From positions 1-58,574 of the forward strand of contig NZ_LWLE01000022.1 in assembly GCF_001905125.1 (NCBI RefSeq): a DNA stretch of 58,574 nt, given 5' to 3'. Made by a program: the position numbers and the translations under genes. The stretch is from Streptomyces sp. TSRI0281 (lineage in GTDB: Bacteria; Actinomycetota; Actinomycetes; Streptomycetales; Streptomycetaceae). Each line of letters starts with the position of its first letter. Position 1 is the stretch's first letter. Positions 45,648-54,478 of this stretch are shown here, piece by piece. The notes beneath the pieces are model-generated. The model ran no database searches. It had not been told where the DNA came from and saw only the letters and a program-made list of their open reading frames with translations.

Positions 45648-46021
45648 TGCGTTCGAATCAGGCACTTCACGGGCCGCTCCGGACGTTGTGCGGGGAAGAG
45701 CACCCAGCACCGACCGGAGGAACCATCCATATGCAGAACAGGGCCGAGCCTGCGGTCGCCCGGAGCGACTGGTACGTACGGGCCCGCGTCAGGATCGTCC
45801 GCGACTACACCGCCGTCACCGCGGCCCCGCCCGTCCAGCGACACTTCACCCAGGGCGAGGAACTCACCCTCACCCAGTGGGGCACGGCCGGACATCCCGT
45901 CAGCGACGACTGGTGGACAACCCAGAACACCAACACCGCCCACACCGTCCCGGGCGACCACGCCACCATCCTGAGAATCATCGACGAGACATCACCCGCC
46001 GGATAGACCCGGCGAAGCCGC
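45648..46021 (+). repeat. duplicated block, right copy
   Basis: The partner of 13845-14225: same sequence with a few substitutions, same orientation, 31.8 kb away. Confidence 0.88.
45731..46006 (+). CDS. 91-residue hypothetical protein, copy B
   Basis: Encodes the same protein as the gene at 13935-14210; the only base changes I see inside the gene are synonymous (for example GCC to GCT in MQNRAEPAV). The upstream GGAGGAACCATCC places a ribosome binding site before ATG. The gene is flanked by cassette copy 6 upstream and helicase and IS110 scraps downstream. Function unknown. Confidence 0.7.
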   Translation: MQNRAEPAVARSDWYVRARVRIVRDYTAVTAAPPVQRHFTQGEELTLTQWGTAGHPVSDDWWTTQNTNTAHTVPGDHATILRIIDETSPAG

Positions 46022-46159
46022 GGTTCCGAAATCAGGCGGAATGGAGACCGGTGTCCACCAGAGTCCCGCCGGATCCGTCGGTCATCCCCCACTTGCAATC
46101 TCAATCTCTTTGCAAACCCTCCAAGTACCCGCTCCCGGCAGGACACCGGTCCGGCTGAG

Positions 46160-46226
46160 GGGTGTGGGTCTCCAGCACCAAGAGCCGACGCGACCGGCTT
46201 ACCCGGGAGCAGCGCGAGGTTGTCGT
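46160..46226 (+). pseudogene. HA-domain helicase tail, remnant 6
   Basis: About 22 codons, GVWVSSTKSRRDRLTREQRE, then a junction with an IS110 fragment on the other strand. No stop or cassette follows. Confidence 0.6.
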
Positions 46227-46227
46227 A

Positions 46228-46340
46228 CAGCTCTCCTCGTTCGCGACGCGACGGGACAGCAGTCGGCGGGCGTCCTCGTCGATTGCGACGCAGAGGTGGT
46301 GGGTTTTGCCTGCATCGATGCCGGCCCAGATCACTGTCAT
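46228..46340 (-). pseudogene. IS110 transposase N-terminal fragment
   Basis: The first 37 codons of an IS110-type transposase: MTVIWAGIDAGKTHHLCVAI with the first catalytic Asp, then DEDARRLLSRRVANEES, cut at the helicase tail. It is a different element from the one at 18291. Confidence 0.75.
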
Positions 46341-46603
46341 GTGGTGCCTCCGCGCGGTGTGGTTCTGCTGCCTGCCACGGACGACCTCGCTGTCGATTCC
46401 CTACTCAGCGATCATTCGCAATTCCTAATTGGCAGCCGAGTCGTCGTGGGGCGCCGAGCGGCCAATCAATGAGAGCCACAAGCGGCAGAGCCTTTTGAAC
46501 CACACCCGGCACCCCTGGGCGGGTCAACCATACGAAGGGCTCACCCCACCATTTGCGCGGTGCCGGGCCAGTCACGGCGACGCCACATCCCGCCCTACAA
46601 AGG
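46341..46603. other. no recognisable gene
   Basis: About 260 bases of spacer at the edge of the lower-GC island; only short unconvincing frames. Confidence 0.4.
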
Positions 46604-46849
46604 TTACGACTCATCGAGTTTGAGTATCGTATCAAGTTCCGGATCAGGAGACTTGTACCGGGCCAAGTCAGCCTCGGTGACGAAAAAGCGCTGTCCGGTG
46701 CTCGGATTCTGCAGAATGGCACCGCGGAGTATGTCGTGCCCGGGGAGGAAAACGTGCTTCTTGATCTGTATCGACTCGCCTCCGTACGCGAATTTCTCCC
46801 CGTCAGGGATCACGAAAGTGTCTGAGGCGTGAGCAGTGATATCTTCCAT
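46604..46849 (-). CDS. small hypothetical protein of oxygenase locus
   Basis: An 81-residue soluble protein (MEDITAHASDTFVIPDGEKF, YGGESIQIKKHVFLPGHDIL, FVTEADLARYKSPDPELDTI) with GAGGTGCC before the ATG. Strand-rich first half, charged tail. GC is clearly lower than in most of the window. It lies downstream of the JmjC-type oxygenase on the same strand and may share its transcript. Not recognised; an accessory or precursor-like role is possible but unproven. Confidence 0.5.
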   Translation of the reverse strand: MEDITAHASDTFVIPDGEKFAYGGESIQIKKHVFLPGHDILRGAILQNPSTGQRFFVTEADLARYKSPDPELDTILKLDES

Positions 46850-47075
46850 GAGGCACCTCGCTGAGAAGCTCTCTAGGTCCAGCGAACGTCTTCGCTTGCT
46901 GAGGCCCTGGTTGCGGCCTTACTGCAGGATATACCTTGATGGCTATCCGCGCTGTCCTGCGGGGGGTGACGCCAGGACTACGCCTAGGTCCGCGAACCGG
47001 CGGCGAGGCCTGGGACCAGGTAATCGTCGGTGAGCCCGTCGTCGTAATTGCGCCTGCGCGTTTTGGTCGACACTC
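46850..47075. other. no recognisable gene
   Basis: A 226-base spacer between the small gene and the oxygenase; contains GC-poor stretches and no clear signals. Confidence 0.4.
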
Positions 47076-48275
47076 TCACTGCGTTGGGCCATCCATCACC
47101 CCGAGCTCAACCACTCCCTCAGAAAGAAGGCGCCGCAGAAGTGTCAACCTGCCTTCGTCATCCAGGTTCGCGGCGAGGTCCTGGCCTGTGATCAGGCCGG
47201 CGTGCAGAAGAATCTCCAGAGACGGACAAACGTAGAGTGGAAATGCGATCGATTTTGCCCCGAAATGAAGAACGACCTCACTGGAGCGTTGTTCGAGTTG
47301 CGCGGCGACCCCCTTGGAGATCCGAACAGCCGTCGTGAGTGACATGGGGGACGGCTCGACCAGCGCCCGGAACCGGCCCCTGCGCAGGTTGGCCTGATGC
47401 GCGGGAACTCGCGGCTCCCTGGTGGCGAGGGCTGTCATGTGCGGCGACAGCCTCGCGAGCAGCTCATGCAAGTCATCGTCGACTGTGGACGGGGAGGCGG
47501 AGATGACGGAGCGCCTCAGGAGCGCGTCCGCGCTTTCGGCCCGCGCGACCGCCTCGCCTGCCAGATCGGCCCAGGTGTAGGAGTATATTCCCAAGGTGAT
47601 ATGCAGGGAGTGAGAGTTTTCCGTGGCCCCCTCGTGCAGCAACCCTCGAGGGATGTACAGAGCGTCACCGGCCTTGAGCGTGAATTCGTCCCAAGCCGCC
47701 GTGGACATCGGATCTGAGGAGACGTTGGGGCTTCGAGGCGTGGCAAGGAACTCCAGCTCTTTTTGCAGCCCCCACCTCTTTCGACCTTCGGACTGCAGTA
47801 GGATCACGTCGTGGGTGTCAGCGTGCGCCGAGAACCCTTGAGAGTTCGGTGGTGTGATGTACACGTTGGCTGCAACCGGGGCGCAAAAAACCCTTGCCAG
47901 TTCATTGCAGAGCGCAGCAAGTCGCTCATTGCACTGATGCGCCTGGTTCAAGGTTATGGTGCCTCCGCCGGCGTACAGGTCAAGAATTTTTTCTGTATCG
48001 AATGCGACCAGCCCTCCTCGCTTCGGCGCTGAGTACTCATCGGCTGATATCGGATGACCTCCCATGCTCATCTGGATGAAGCCCTGGAATCGTGGCCCGG
48101 AAACCGACAGTATCTGGTCGACGTCGTCGAAGGAGAAGAGGTCCCGGCAGTGACTTGTCATTTCCGGGTTATGCTCGCTACGGGAAAGGAAGCAGCAACG
48201 CTCGAAGTACCGTTCCATAAATGCCTCGAAGGAAATTGCCATCAGCTTGTCGAACGAGGGTGAGGTGCGCTTCAT
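47076..48275 (-). CDS. JmjC/cupin-like Fe(II)-dependent oxygenase
   Basis: A 399-residue protein with a JmjC (ROX-type) fold: iron ligands His151 and Asp153 in FSAHADTHDVILLQ and His214 in GDALYIPRGLLHEG, in a double-stranded beta-helix core. The long C-terminal part (PSTVDDDLHELLARLSPHMT, SLEILLHAGLITGQDLAANL) resembles the winged-helix end of bacterial ribosomal oxygenases. These enzymes hydroxylate protein or peptide residues. The ATG at 48275 is chosen; the frame opens at 48338 and the binding site is weak. In a locus of small peptides and another oxygenase, peptide hydroxylation is a plausible task. Confidence 0.78.
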   Translation of the reverse strand: MKRTSPSFDKLMAISFEAFMERYFERCCFLSRSEHNPEMTSHCRDLFSFDDVDQILSVSGPRFQGFIQMSMGGHPISADEYSAPKRGGLVAFDTEKILDLYAGGGTITLNQAHQCNERLAALCNELARVFCAPVAANVYITPPNSQGFSAHADTHDVILLQSEGRKRWGLQKELEFLATPRSPNVSSDPMSTAAWDEFTLKAGDALYIPRGLLHEGATENSHSLHITLGIYSYTWADLAGEAVARAESADALLRRSVISASPSTVDDDLHELLARLSPHMTALATREPRVPAHQANLRRGRFRALVEPSPMSLTTAVRISKGVAAQLEQRSSEVVLHFGAKSIAFPLYVCPSLEILLHAGLITGQDLAANLDDEGRLTLLRRLLSEGVVELGVMDGPTQ

Positions 48276-48380
48276 TAGGTTACCCGATCGTCGCCACGCG
48301 GAACGGTGCCCGTCAGCGCATCTCAGTGCCCGGCTCAACTTGTCGAGCGTTTTGAACCGGGCACTGAGATGGTTCGAGCT

Positions 48381-48689
48381 TCAGAGCCAACTGATATCGA
48401 TTCCCTTGAAAGGGTTCCAATCGCTGTCACGTGGCCGCCGCTCGTCTTCGGCGGTATACGCGGTATACGCATTGGCCCTCTTCACCTCGGCCGCCAGTAT
48501 GGCGACAAGATCCCGGAAAACCTCTGCCGGGACCTCTATGTGTTCGTCGCGGCCGGACTCGGTGACCCTGAGTGCTGCTTCCAGGAAGGGCTTGGAAGAT
48601 CGCAGAACGTCAGCGGCGTTGATCGCGGTCTCGCTCACCCGGATCTGATCGTCCCTCAGAGTGCGCTTCTCGCTTTGTGTGTGGACCAT
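48381..48689 (-). CDS. 102-residue hypothetical protein
   Basis: GGGAGGT precedes the ATG. A helical N-terminal and middle part (DQIRVSETAINAADVLRSSK, HIEVPAEVFRDLVAILAAEV) is followed by a polar linker and a distinct tail, SDWNPFKGIDISWL. The bipartite leader-plus-tail look and closeness to an oxygenase are reminiscent of modified-peptide precursors, but no known leader family is matched. It may equally be a small regulatory or structural protein. Codon use is typical of the lower-GC island. Confidence 0.5.
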   Translation of the reverse strand: MVHTQSEKRTLRDDQIRVSETAINAADVLRSSKPFLEAALRVTESGRDEHIEVPAEVFRDLVAILAAEVKRANAYTAYTAEDERRPRDSDWNPFKGIDISWL

Positions 48690-48771
48690 GACTACCTCCC
48701 ACTTTTGACGGCAACGGATCTTTCAACCAAATCAAAATCAAGGAGCGAAAGTGGGGCAGTCCACCACCTGG

Positions 48772-48800
48772 CAGGGGCAAGGGGCAAGGGGCAAGGGCGC
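48772..48800. repeat. short tandem repeat
   Basis: GGGGCAA is repeated about three times (GGGGCAAGGGGCAAGGGGCA) in a gene-free stretch from 48690 to 49093. Confidence 0.7.
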
Positions 48801-49093
48801 CGTGCAGGGCTGAGGTTCTGATTCTGAACATACCTCTGCCAGAGACCTCTCGCGACCTGAAGAAAGGATGCGGCCACGCGTCTGCGTCAGGTCTTGACGG
48901 TCCGGCCTTGCCACCATCCGACCGGCTCTGGCCACGGCTCGCACAACAAGGTGGATGGTCGTCGATCGGCCTGCCTGGAAGGAAGTTGAGCGTCAAAGCC
49001 CCCCGCGCAGCAGTCGGACGACTACGCGGCCCGGGATGGCAAGGTCAGCCGAATCCGATGTCGTCCGGCCGAAGCGAGATCCCCCTCGGGTAT

Positions 49094-50489
49094 CAGGGGC
49101 ATTGCGTGATTGGGATTGGTCCGGTCCGCCGGCCTCGTGGGTGACGTGGCGTCATGTCCGTTGTGCGGCAAGGGGCCCCGGATAGCAGAGCAGGCACGGT
49201 GCTGGTGATCATGTGGTAGTCGAGACCCATGAGAACCGAGCGAGACCGTGCCTGCCCGAACATCATCGCCCATTCCTTCCGCACTGGAGCACTCGGGCTC
49301 CCCGACTGGTTCCCTCACCTCAAGCGATGTTGCTGACCTGCGGCATTTCCTGATCCTGGTTGCTGATCCCCGCGATCCGCGAGGACGTCGGTATCCGGCC
49401 CTCGCGGTGTTGTGCGCAGCCGTCTCGGCGGTGCTGACCGGGGCCCGCTCGCTCATCGCGATCAGCGAGTGGACCACGGATGCCCCGCAGCAGGTGCTGG
49501 GCGTCCTCGGCTTCGCTGCCGATCCACTTACCAGTCTGCGGCGGGTGCCGCACGCCGCCACCGTGCGCCGCCTGCTGCAGCGTGTGGACGGTGACGCGCT
49601 GGACGCGGCGATCAGCGCGTATATGCAGGCCAGAACACCGCCCTCGGCCAAGCCCGGGGCGGAGAAAGGGCCGGTGCGACGGGTGATCGCGGTCGACGGC
49701 AAGGCGGTCCGCGGCTCGCGCACCGCAACGGCCGCAGCGATCCAGCTGCTGGCGGCGATGGACCACCACGGTGTGGTCCTGGCCCAGCGGCAGATCGCTT
49801 CTAAGAGCAACGAGATCCCCTCCTTCGCGCCCTTGCTGGACGCTCTCAAGCTGGAGAACACGGTGGTGACCGCCGACGCCCTGCACACCCAGCACGACCA
49901 CGGGGCCTATCTGACCAGTCGCGGCACGCACTACCTGACCGTCATGAAGAAGAATCATCCGGGCTTGTACGCCCAGGTCAGGAAGCTGCCCTGGCGGGAC
50001 ATCCCGCTCGGGCACCGCACTCGCGACCACGCGCATCACCGCGACGAGATCCGCCGCCTCAAAGCCGCCGCGTTCAGCCACCTCGACAACCCCGGCGCCC
50101 GCCAGGCGATCCAAGTCCTCCGGTGGCGACGCGACTTGAGCACCGGGAAACTGACCATCGAGCGCGTCTACCTGATCACCAGCCTGAGCGTCTTCGACGC
50201 CACCTGCACCGAGCTCGCCACCTGGATCAGAGGCCACTGGGGCATCGAAAACCTCCTGCACCACGTCCGCGACTGCACGTTTCGCGAGGACGACTCCAAG
50301 GTCCGCACCGGCGCCCTGCCCCGCGCCATGGCTTCCCTGCGCAACCTCGCCATCAGCATCTTCCACCAGGACGGCCAGACCAACATCGCAGCCGCCCTCC
50401 GCCACACCGGCCGCGACTACCACCGGCCGCTACGAACCCTCGGCCTCACGTGACGAACCCAGACAGACCTCGATCATGCAATGACCCTG
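49094..50489. mobile_element. ISAs1-family insertion sequence
   Basis: An element of about 1.4 kb with imperfect inverted ends: CAGGGGCATTGCGTGAT at 49094 and, reversed, CAGGGTCATTGCATGAT from 50489. It carries one transposase. No clear target duplication. It separates the JmjC-oxygenase half from the 2OG-oxygenase half of the small-protein locus. Confidence 0.75.
49248..50453 (+). CDS. ISAs1-family transposase
   Basis: A 401-residue DDE transposase of the ISAs1 (H-repeat) family. The N-terminus has LVADPRDPRGRRYPALAVLC. The catalytic part has VIAVDGKAVRGSRTATAAAI with the first Asp, NTVVTADALHTQHDHGAYL with the second, and the C-terminal RGHWGIENLLHHVRDCTFRE with the glutamate. It reads intact, so the element may be active and recent. 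Confidence 0.93.
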   Translation: MPARTSSPIPSALEHSGSPTGSLTSSDVADLRHFLILVADPRDPRGRRYPALAVLCAAVSAVLTGARSLIAISEWTTDAPQQVLGVLGFAADPLTSLRRVPHAATVRRLLQRVDGDALDAAISAYMQARTPPSAKPGAEKGPVRRVIAVDGKAVRGSRTATAAAIQLLAAMDHHGVVLAQRQIASKSNEIPSFAPLLDALKLENTVVTADALHTQHDHGAYLTSRGTHYLTVMKKNHPGLYAQVRKLPWRDIPLGHRTRDHAHHRDEIRRLKAAAFSHLDNPGARQAIQVLRWRRDLSTGKLTIERVYLITSLSVFDATCTELATWIRGHWGIENLLHHVRDCTFREDDSKVRTGALPRAMASLRNLAISIFHQDGQTNIAAALRHTGRDYHRPLRTLGLT

Positions 50490-50711
50490 GTCTCGCAGGC
50501 GAACTGCTTATCTCAAGACTTCTCAAAGGCCTTGAGCAGTGGATAGCGTGGGGCAGCCTCCACGAACCCAAATGCGTGAACCAGAGCCGCGCCACTTTGA
50601 TCTGCGGCGTGCCGCACAGCATTCCGTAGCGGCTTCCCTCTTGGATTGGAGTCGTGTCGCGGCTCGGCACCCGCTTGGCCAACCTGATCGCCCCAACCAG
50701 AGGAGAAGAAA
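50490..50711. other. spacer upstream of two-gene operon
   Basis: No gene. It must hold the promoter for the following operon. AGGAG at 50701 is the ribosome binding site that decides the TTG start at 50712. Confidence 0.5.
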
Positions 50712-51398
50712 TTGGGCGCACAACAATCCACTGCGATGTCCCGTGCTGCGACCGTGCGACGTATCGACGCACTGTTCCAGGCCATGGAGACGGACTTTCT
50801 CCTGCGAGAGCAATTCATCACTGGTCCGACCCAGATGTTGATGGAGTATCTTGCGGGCCCCTCCGTTTCGCGGGAACAAGCGGCCCTCACAGACCGGCTC
50901 ATCTACTCGGTTTTCGCCAGCCCGAAGCTGCTGCAGTGGTTCGAGGAGTACGCGCACCGTCACACAGACAAGGACAAGATGCCTGCTGGGAGTCAGTTCC
51001 TGGCCGACTTCTGTGAGGCGACTGTCAGCCATGGTGGCCGAGACGTCGTGTCCACCTTACTGGAAGGATGTGTGGCAGAAACCGGAATCTACGGACTCAC
51101 CGATGAGTTGCTGCACTACTTCATTAACCTCCCTGTCGCGCAGACACTCTGCGGTGACAGGGCTGGCAAGCAGGACGCAGAACCGGGGGAGGGCCAAGAG
51201 AACGTCGGCCTGATGGCCCGAGGCAAAACCCCGTTCGTGACGGATATGACCTGGAAGACTTGGTACAAAATCCAGTCGGCGGACGATGAGCAGGCATTCA
51301 GTGCACGCTTCGCGCCCCCATACGTCGCAGTGACCCTCAACGGTCTGGCCCGCTACGCAGTGGAGCTCCAGGCACACGACGCCCTCCGGCTCGGGTGA
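50712..51398 (+). CDS. hypothetical protein, first gene of oxygenase operon
   Basis: A 228-residue helical soluble protein. The TTG at 50712 is preferred over ATG 50736 because AGGAG sits six bases before it. The N-terminal two thirds (RRIDALFQAMETDFLLREQF, LTDRLIYSVFASPKLLQWFE) look like a helical bundle; the last third (FVTDMTWKTWYKIQSADDEQ) is more mixed. Its stop overlaps the GTG start of the 2OG oxygenase (GTGA), implying translational coupling and a shared task. Not a family I recognise. Confidence 0.7.
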   Translation: MGAQQSTAMSRAATVRRIDALFQAMETDFLLREQFITGPTQMLMEYLAGPSVSREQAALTDRLIYSVFASPKLLQWFEEYAHRHTDKDKMPAGSQFLADFCEATVSHGGRDVVSTLLEGCVAETGIYGLTDELLHYFINLPVAQTLCGDRAGKQDAEPGEGQENVGLMARGKTPFVTDMTWKTWYKIQSADDEQAFSARFAPPYVAVTLNGLARYAVELQAHDALRLG

Positions 51399-52735
51399 TC
51401 TACATGGGCACGCCGTGGGACGCCGGATCGGCGGTCGCCCGCGCGAGGGAGACTGTCAACGCCAGCCGTGCGGAGGAGGAGGTGCGCCTTCTCAGCAATG
51501 CCCTCCAGGTCGACCCCCAAGGCTGGGTGAACCAACGCGAGTTGGCGCTCTTGCTGGGAGCCTCGGAGCGCTGGGACGAGGTGCTGCCGTTGTTGCGTGA
51601 CGAACTGTGCACGGGTGCCGACGGCTTGCTGTGGGCGACGGAGGTGCTCAATGCGGCTTTGGAGCACTGTGACTTCGCGCTCGCAGAGGGGTTCGCCTCG
51701 CTCTTCGCCCAGCTGCATTGGGGCGCTTCCTCGGATCCCGCCAAGCGCCCAACAATACCACTGAGCGTTCCCAAGTTGCGGCACGACATCGAGCAGATGT
51801 ACTACCTCCAAGGCCTGGGCGTGTTGGGCACGGAGTACAGCCGGGTCATCGACGCCTACCAAGCTGTGCACGACCGGCTGGTGGCTAAAGGCCCCGACGC
51901 TCAGGAGCCCCTCGACTCCGATGCCAACCCCCGCATCGCCGACACCTATAACCGACTGCTGCATGTACGCAACACACCGCGCGTGGCGCGTGCCCTGTCC
52001 AGTCGCTGGGATCCCGCAATCGTTGAAGAGCAATACTTGGCAAACGCACCCGGCGTAGTGTACGTAGATGATTTTCTTACCGAAGAGGCATTGGGTGAGC
52101 TATACCAATTCTGTCTGGAGTCGACAGTTTGGTTCGGCAACCGCTACGCCCACGGTCGGCTGGGCGCACTCATGCAGGATGGGTTTATCTGCCCCTTGCT
52201 CATGCAGATTGCCGAGGAACTGCAAATCGCCCTACCTCGGCTCATCGGCAACCAATACCCGCTGCGCCAAATGTGGGGCTTCAAGTGCGGCCCCCAAGTA
52301 CCCGCTGACGTCACCACGCACGCGGACTTCGCCGCTGTCAACGTCAACTTCTGGGTGACCCCGGACAGCGCCAACACCGACGAGCATTCAGGCGGCCTGG
52401 TGGTGCACAACGTTGACGCCCCCTTGTCCTGGGGCTTCAGTACATACAACGGCCGCCAAGACCTTATCCGGCCGTTCCTGCAAAGCCGACAGGCCCGCAG
52501 CATGACCATCCCCTACCGGCAGAACCGAGCGGTAATTTTCAACTCTGACCTCTTCCATGCCTCGGATGTCATCCGTTTCCGGCCTGGTTACGAAAATCTG
52601 CGCATCAACGTCACGATGCTCTACGGCGACCGCGAAGAGGAAGCACACCATCCACAACTGTCTGGCTCCGAAGCAGTAGGTGGCAGACCGGCCTGGAGGT
52701 CGGCGGCCTTCACTCGGGTGAAGTCGAGAAGATGA
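51395..52735 (+). CDS. 2OG-Fe(II) oxygenase with N-terminal TPR-like region
   Basis: A 446-residue protein starting at a GTG that overlaps the previous stop. Residues 1-200 are helical and repeat-like (EVRLLSNALQVDPQGWVNQR). The C-terminal 220 form a prolyl-hydroxylase-type double-stranded beta-helix with His309 and Asp311 (TTHADFAAVNVNFWV), His388 (IFNSDLFHASDVIRF) and Arg403 (NLRINVTMLYG) for 2-oxoglutarate. A protein or peptide substrate is likely because of the fused helical repeats. It ends before a strong bidirectional terminator. Confidence 0.85.
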   Translation: MIYMGTPWDAGSAVARARETVNASRAEEEVRLLSNALQVDPQGWVNQRELALLLGASERWDEVLPLLRDELCTGADGLLWATEVLNAALEHCDFALAEGFASLFAQLHWGASSDPAKRPTIPLSVPKLRHDIEQMYYLQGLGVLGTEYSRVIDAYQAVHDRLVAKGPDAQEPLDSDANPRIADTYNRLLHVRNTPRVARALSSRWDPAIVEEQYLANAPGVVYVDDFLTEEALGELYQFCLESTVWFGNRYAHGRLGALMQDGFICPLLMQIAEELQIALPRLIGNQYPLRQMWGFKCGPQVPADVTTHADFAAVNVNFWVTPDSANTDEHSGGLVVHNVDAPLSWGFSTYNGRQDLIRPFLQSRQARSMTIPYRQNRAVIFNSDLFHASDVIRFRPGYENLRINVTMLYGDREEEAHHPQLSGSEAVGGRPAWRSAAFTRVKSRR

Positions 52736-52853
52736 CCGGTCACACCAACCACCCCAACGACCAGGCCCACCACACCGGAGCAGTGGAGCCCGGCGCCCAC
52801 CCGATGCGACACTCGGGCTGTCGACCTGCGCACCCGCAGCCAACCAAAGCGAA

Positions 52854-52882
52854 ACGGTCCGCCGACTCCGTCGGCGGACCGT
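52854..52882. terminator. perfect hairpin between convergent genes
   Basis: A 13-base-pair perfect stem (52854-52866 with 52870-52882, ACGGTCCGCCGAC) closed by loop TCC, between the 2OG oxygenase end and the end of the opposing small gene at 52898. It serves as a terminator for both. Confidence 0.85.
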
Positions 52883-52897
52883 CAAGAAAGATCGAGG

Positions 52898-53212
52898 CTA
52901 GGAGTCCTCGGGCGCGTGCTTGTATAGCCAGAGGTAGGCGCGGCGCTCCTCCGGTACCACCATCGCTACGATGCAGATCGGACTGCGCCCCAGGCCCACC
53001 TGGTGATTGGCCACTGTCGACGTCACAGACCAGTCCTGCTCAACTTCCCTGATCTCGTCCGCGAGCACCCGCACCGGATCGTGCAGAAACCCCTCGAACG
53101 GCTCACTGCCGGTCTTCCATTCGCGCCAGTACATGCTCCACGGCTCGTCGCGGATTTCCTTCGAGACATCGTCGATCTTCGTCCAGAGCTCGGTCTTGTT
53201 CGCTGTTGCCAT
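52898..53212 (-). CDS. 104-residue hypothetical protein
   Basis: From ATG 53212 (preceded by GGGAGAAGAC) it encodes MATANKTELWTKIDDVSKEI and so on. The part FEGFLHDPVRVLADEIREVE followed by a strand-rich C-terminus (GRSPICIVAMVVPEERRAYL) has the outline of nitrile-hydratase-alpha-like leader proteins (a xxDPxxxL helix then a beta section), although the C-terminus lacks an obvious modified core. It may be a helper or a degenerate precursor. Convergent with the oxygenase operon. Confidence 0.55.
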   Translation of the reverse strand: MATANKTELWTKIDDVSKEIRDEPWSMYWREWKTGSEPFEGFLHDPVRVLADEIREVEQDWSVTSTVANHQVGLGRSPICIVAMVVPEERRAYLWLYKHAPEDS

Positions 53213-53639
53213 GTCTTCTCCCTGTCTGAAGCTGGTAATACGCAGCAGTTCCCGGGCGGTGCCGGCCGTAACCGACGATGTGCCGATTGACATCCGGATG
53301 GACGCGACTTGGGCGCCGGAGGCGTCCATCAGGGCGGCGCCTGTCCGCGTTCGACACCGCACTCCGAGCCGGTGACAGTTGGGCGCCGCATACTTTTTTA
53401 GCCCGTTGAAAACTGAACTTGATCCTTGAACTCATCGTTACTTCAACCTGGTCTCTGACGCGCGCCGCTTCGCCCGCGAACTCCCGCCCACCTTGCGCCT
53501 GCTGGCTCGGACCGACCCTCCGGGAGATCCCCAGGTCGTCGCCTACGGCGTCCCGGTCGCGGCGGAAGCACGTCACCGGGCGGGAGGTCCGGGCACGGGC
53601 GGCGGCCTCATCCACGTCAGGTGTTGGCCACGTGGCCTG
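53213..53639. other. no intact gene
   Basis: A plus-strand frame around 53440-53640 (LVSDARRFARELPPTLRLLA) may be eroded coding sequence. No complete gene is seen. Confidence 0.3.
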
Positions 53640-53868
53640 GGGATGGGTACATCGTTGTAGGCGAGGATGCTGCGGGCTTCCTCCCACTGAGCATTTTCAG
53701 CGTTGCCTCTCCAGGGTGAAGACGGCCTTGGCGACCGACGTCATGCGGTTCGGGCTGATCCACCGCTACAACACCCGACGCCGACACTCACGCCTCGGAC
53801 AACGACCATCGATCGCTTTCGAGAACACCCTCCAACACACACCAACTACGCTGGTACCAGCCGCATAA
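53640..53868 (+). pseudogene. IS3-family transposase C-terminal fragment
   Basis: The last codons of an IS3-type integrase-core transposase: VMRFGLIHRYNTRRRHSRLG, then QRPSIAFENTLQ, ending LVPAA and stop. The YNxxRRHSxLG sequence is the hallmark around the final part of the rve domain. The catalytic D-D region is missing. Confidence 0.7.
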
Positions 53869-54298
53869 CCCGTGTTCAGGATTCGGGGTCAAGGCCCCTC
53901 GACCGCCGCACCAGCTGACCAAAGCCGCTGAGCCATGTCTCAGCGGCATGTTCTTTCTCGGGCAGCTGCGGGCCGCCCTTGCCGAGACGTCACCGGCTTA
54001 CCTCTCAGCTGTGCGGTTATGGCCGTCTGGACGCGTCGTTGGCGCTCATCGGCAAGCAAGCAGCAGGCATGCGGCTCACGAGGCGTGCCGGAAGACGGTC
54101 ACCGGGGCCCACACGTACGGCATCAACCATCTGGCCCAGGCCCGGCTGCGGGGCTAGGTGCTCTGTGAATTACTAGAGGAATATCGTTGCGTAGGGATAT
54201 GCAACGAGCCGCCTGGGAGTCGCCCGATCTTGGGCCGCCAGTTTCAGCGCGCAGCGCCGCATCACGCCAGCGTTGACTCGATGGAAGGAGTGATCGCC
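53869..54298. other. no recognisable gene
   Basis: About 430 bases with overlapping short frames on both strands. The plus-strand text HEACRKTVTGAHTYGINHLA may be a transposase scrap; nothing can be assigned. Confidence 0.3.
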
Positions 54299-54370
54299 AT
54301 GAAAGGTCGAACAAGGCTTCTGCGCTCATCTGCAAATGCTGTCGAAATCAGCGGCGAATACCGGCGATGA
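54299..54370 (+). CDS. 23-residue peptide frame
   Basis: AAGGAG sits eight to nine bases before an ATG encoding MKGRTRLLRSSANAVEISGE and YRR. It is followed within 110 bases by two more short ATG frames with binding-site-like GAAGGAG and GAGGTG before the gene at 54479. It could be a small leader peptide or chance. Confidence 0.25.
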   Translation: MKGRTRLLRSSANAVEISGEYRR

Positions 54371-54478
54371 ACTGCCGTCGGATCTTGATGAAGCCGGGAA
54401 AATGACGCTGGGCGCCTTCGCTTGAAGGAGTCATCGAGATGGTCCACACAGCAGAACGGGAATGAAAGAGGTGCCACC

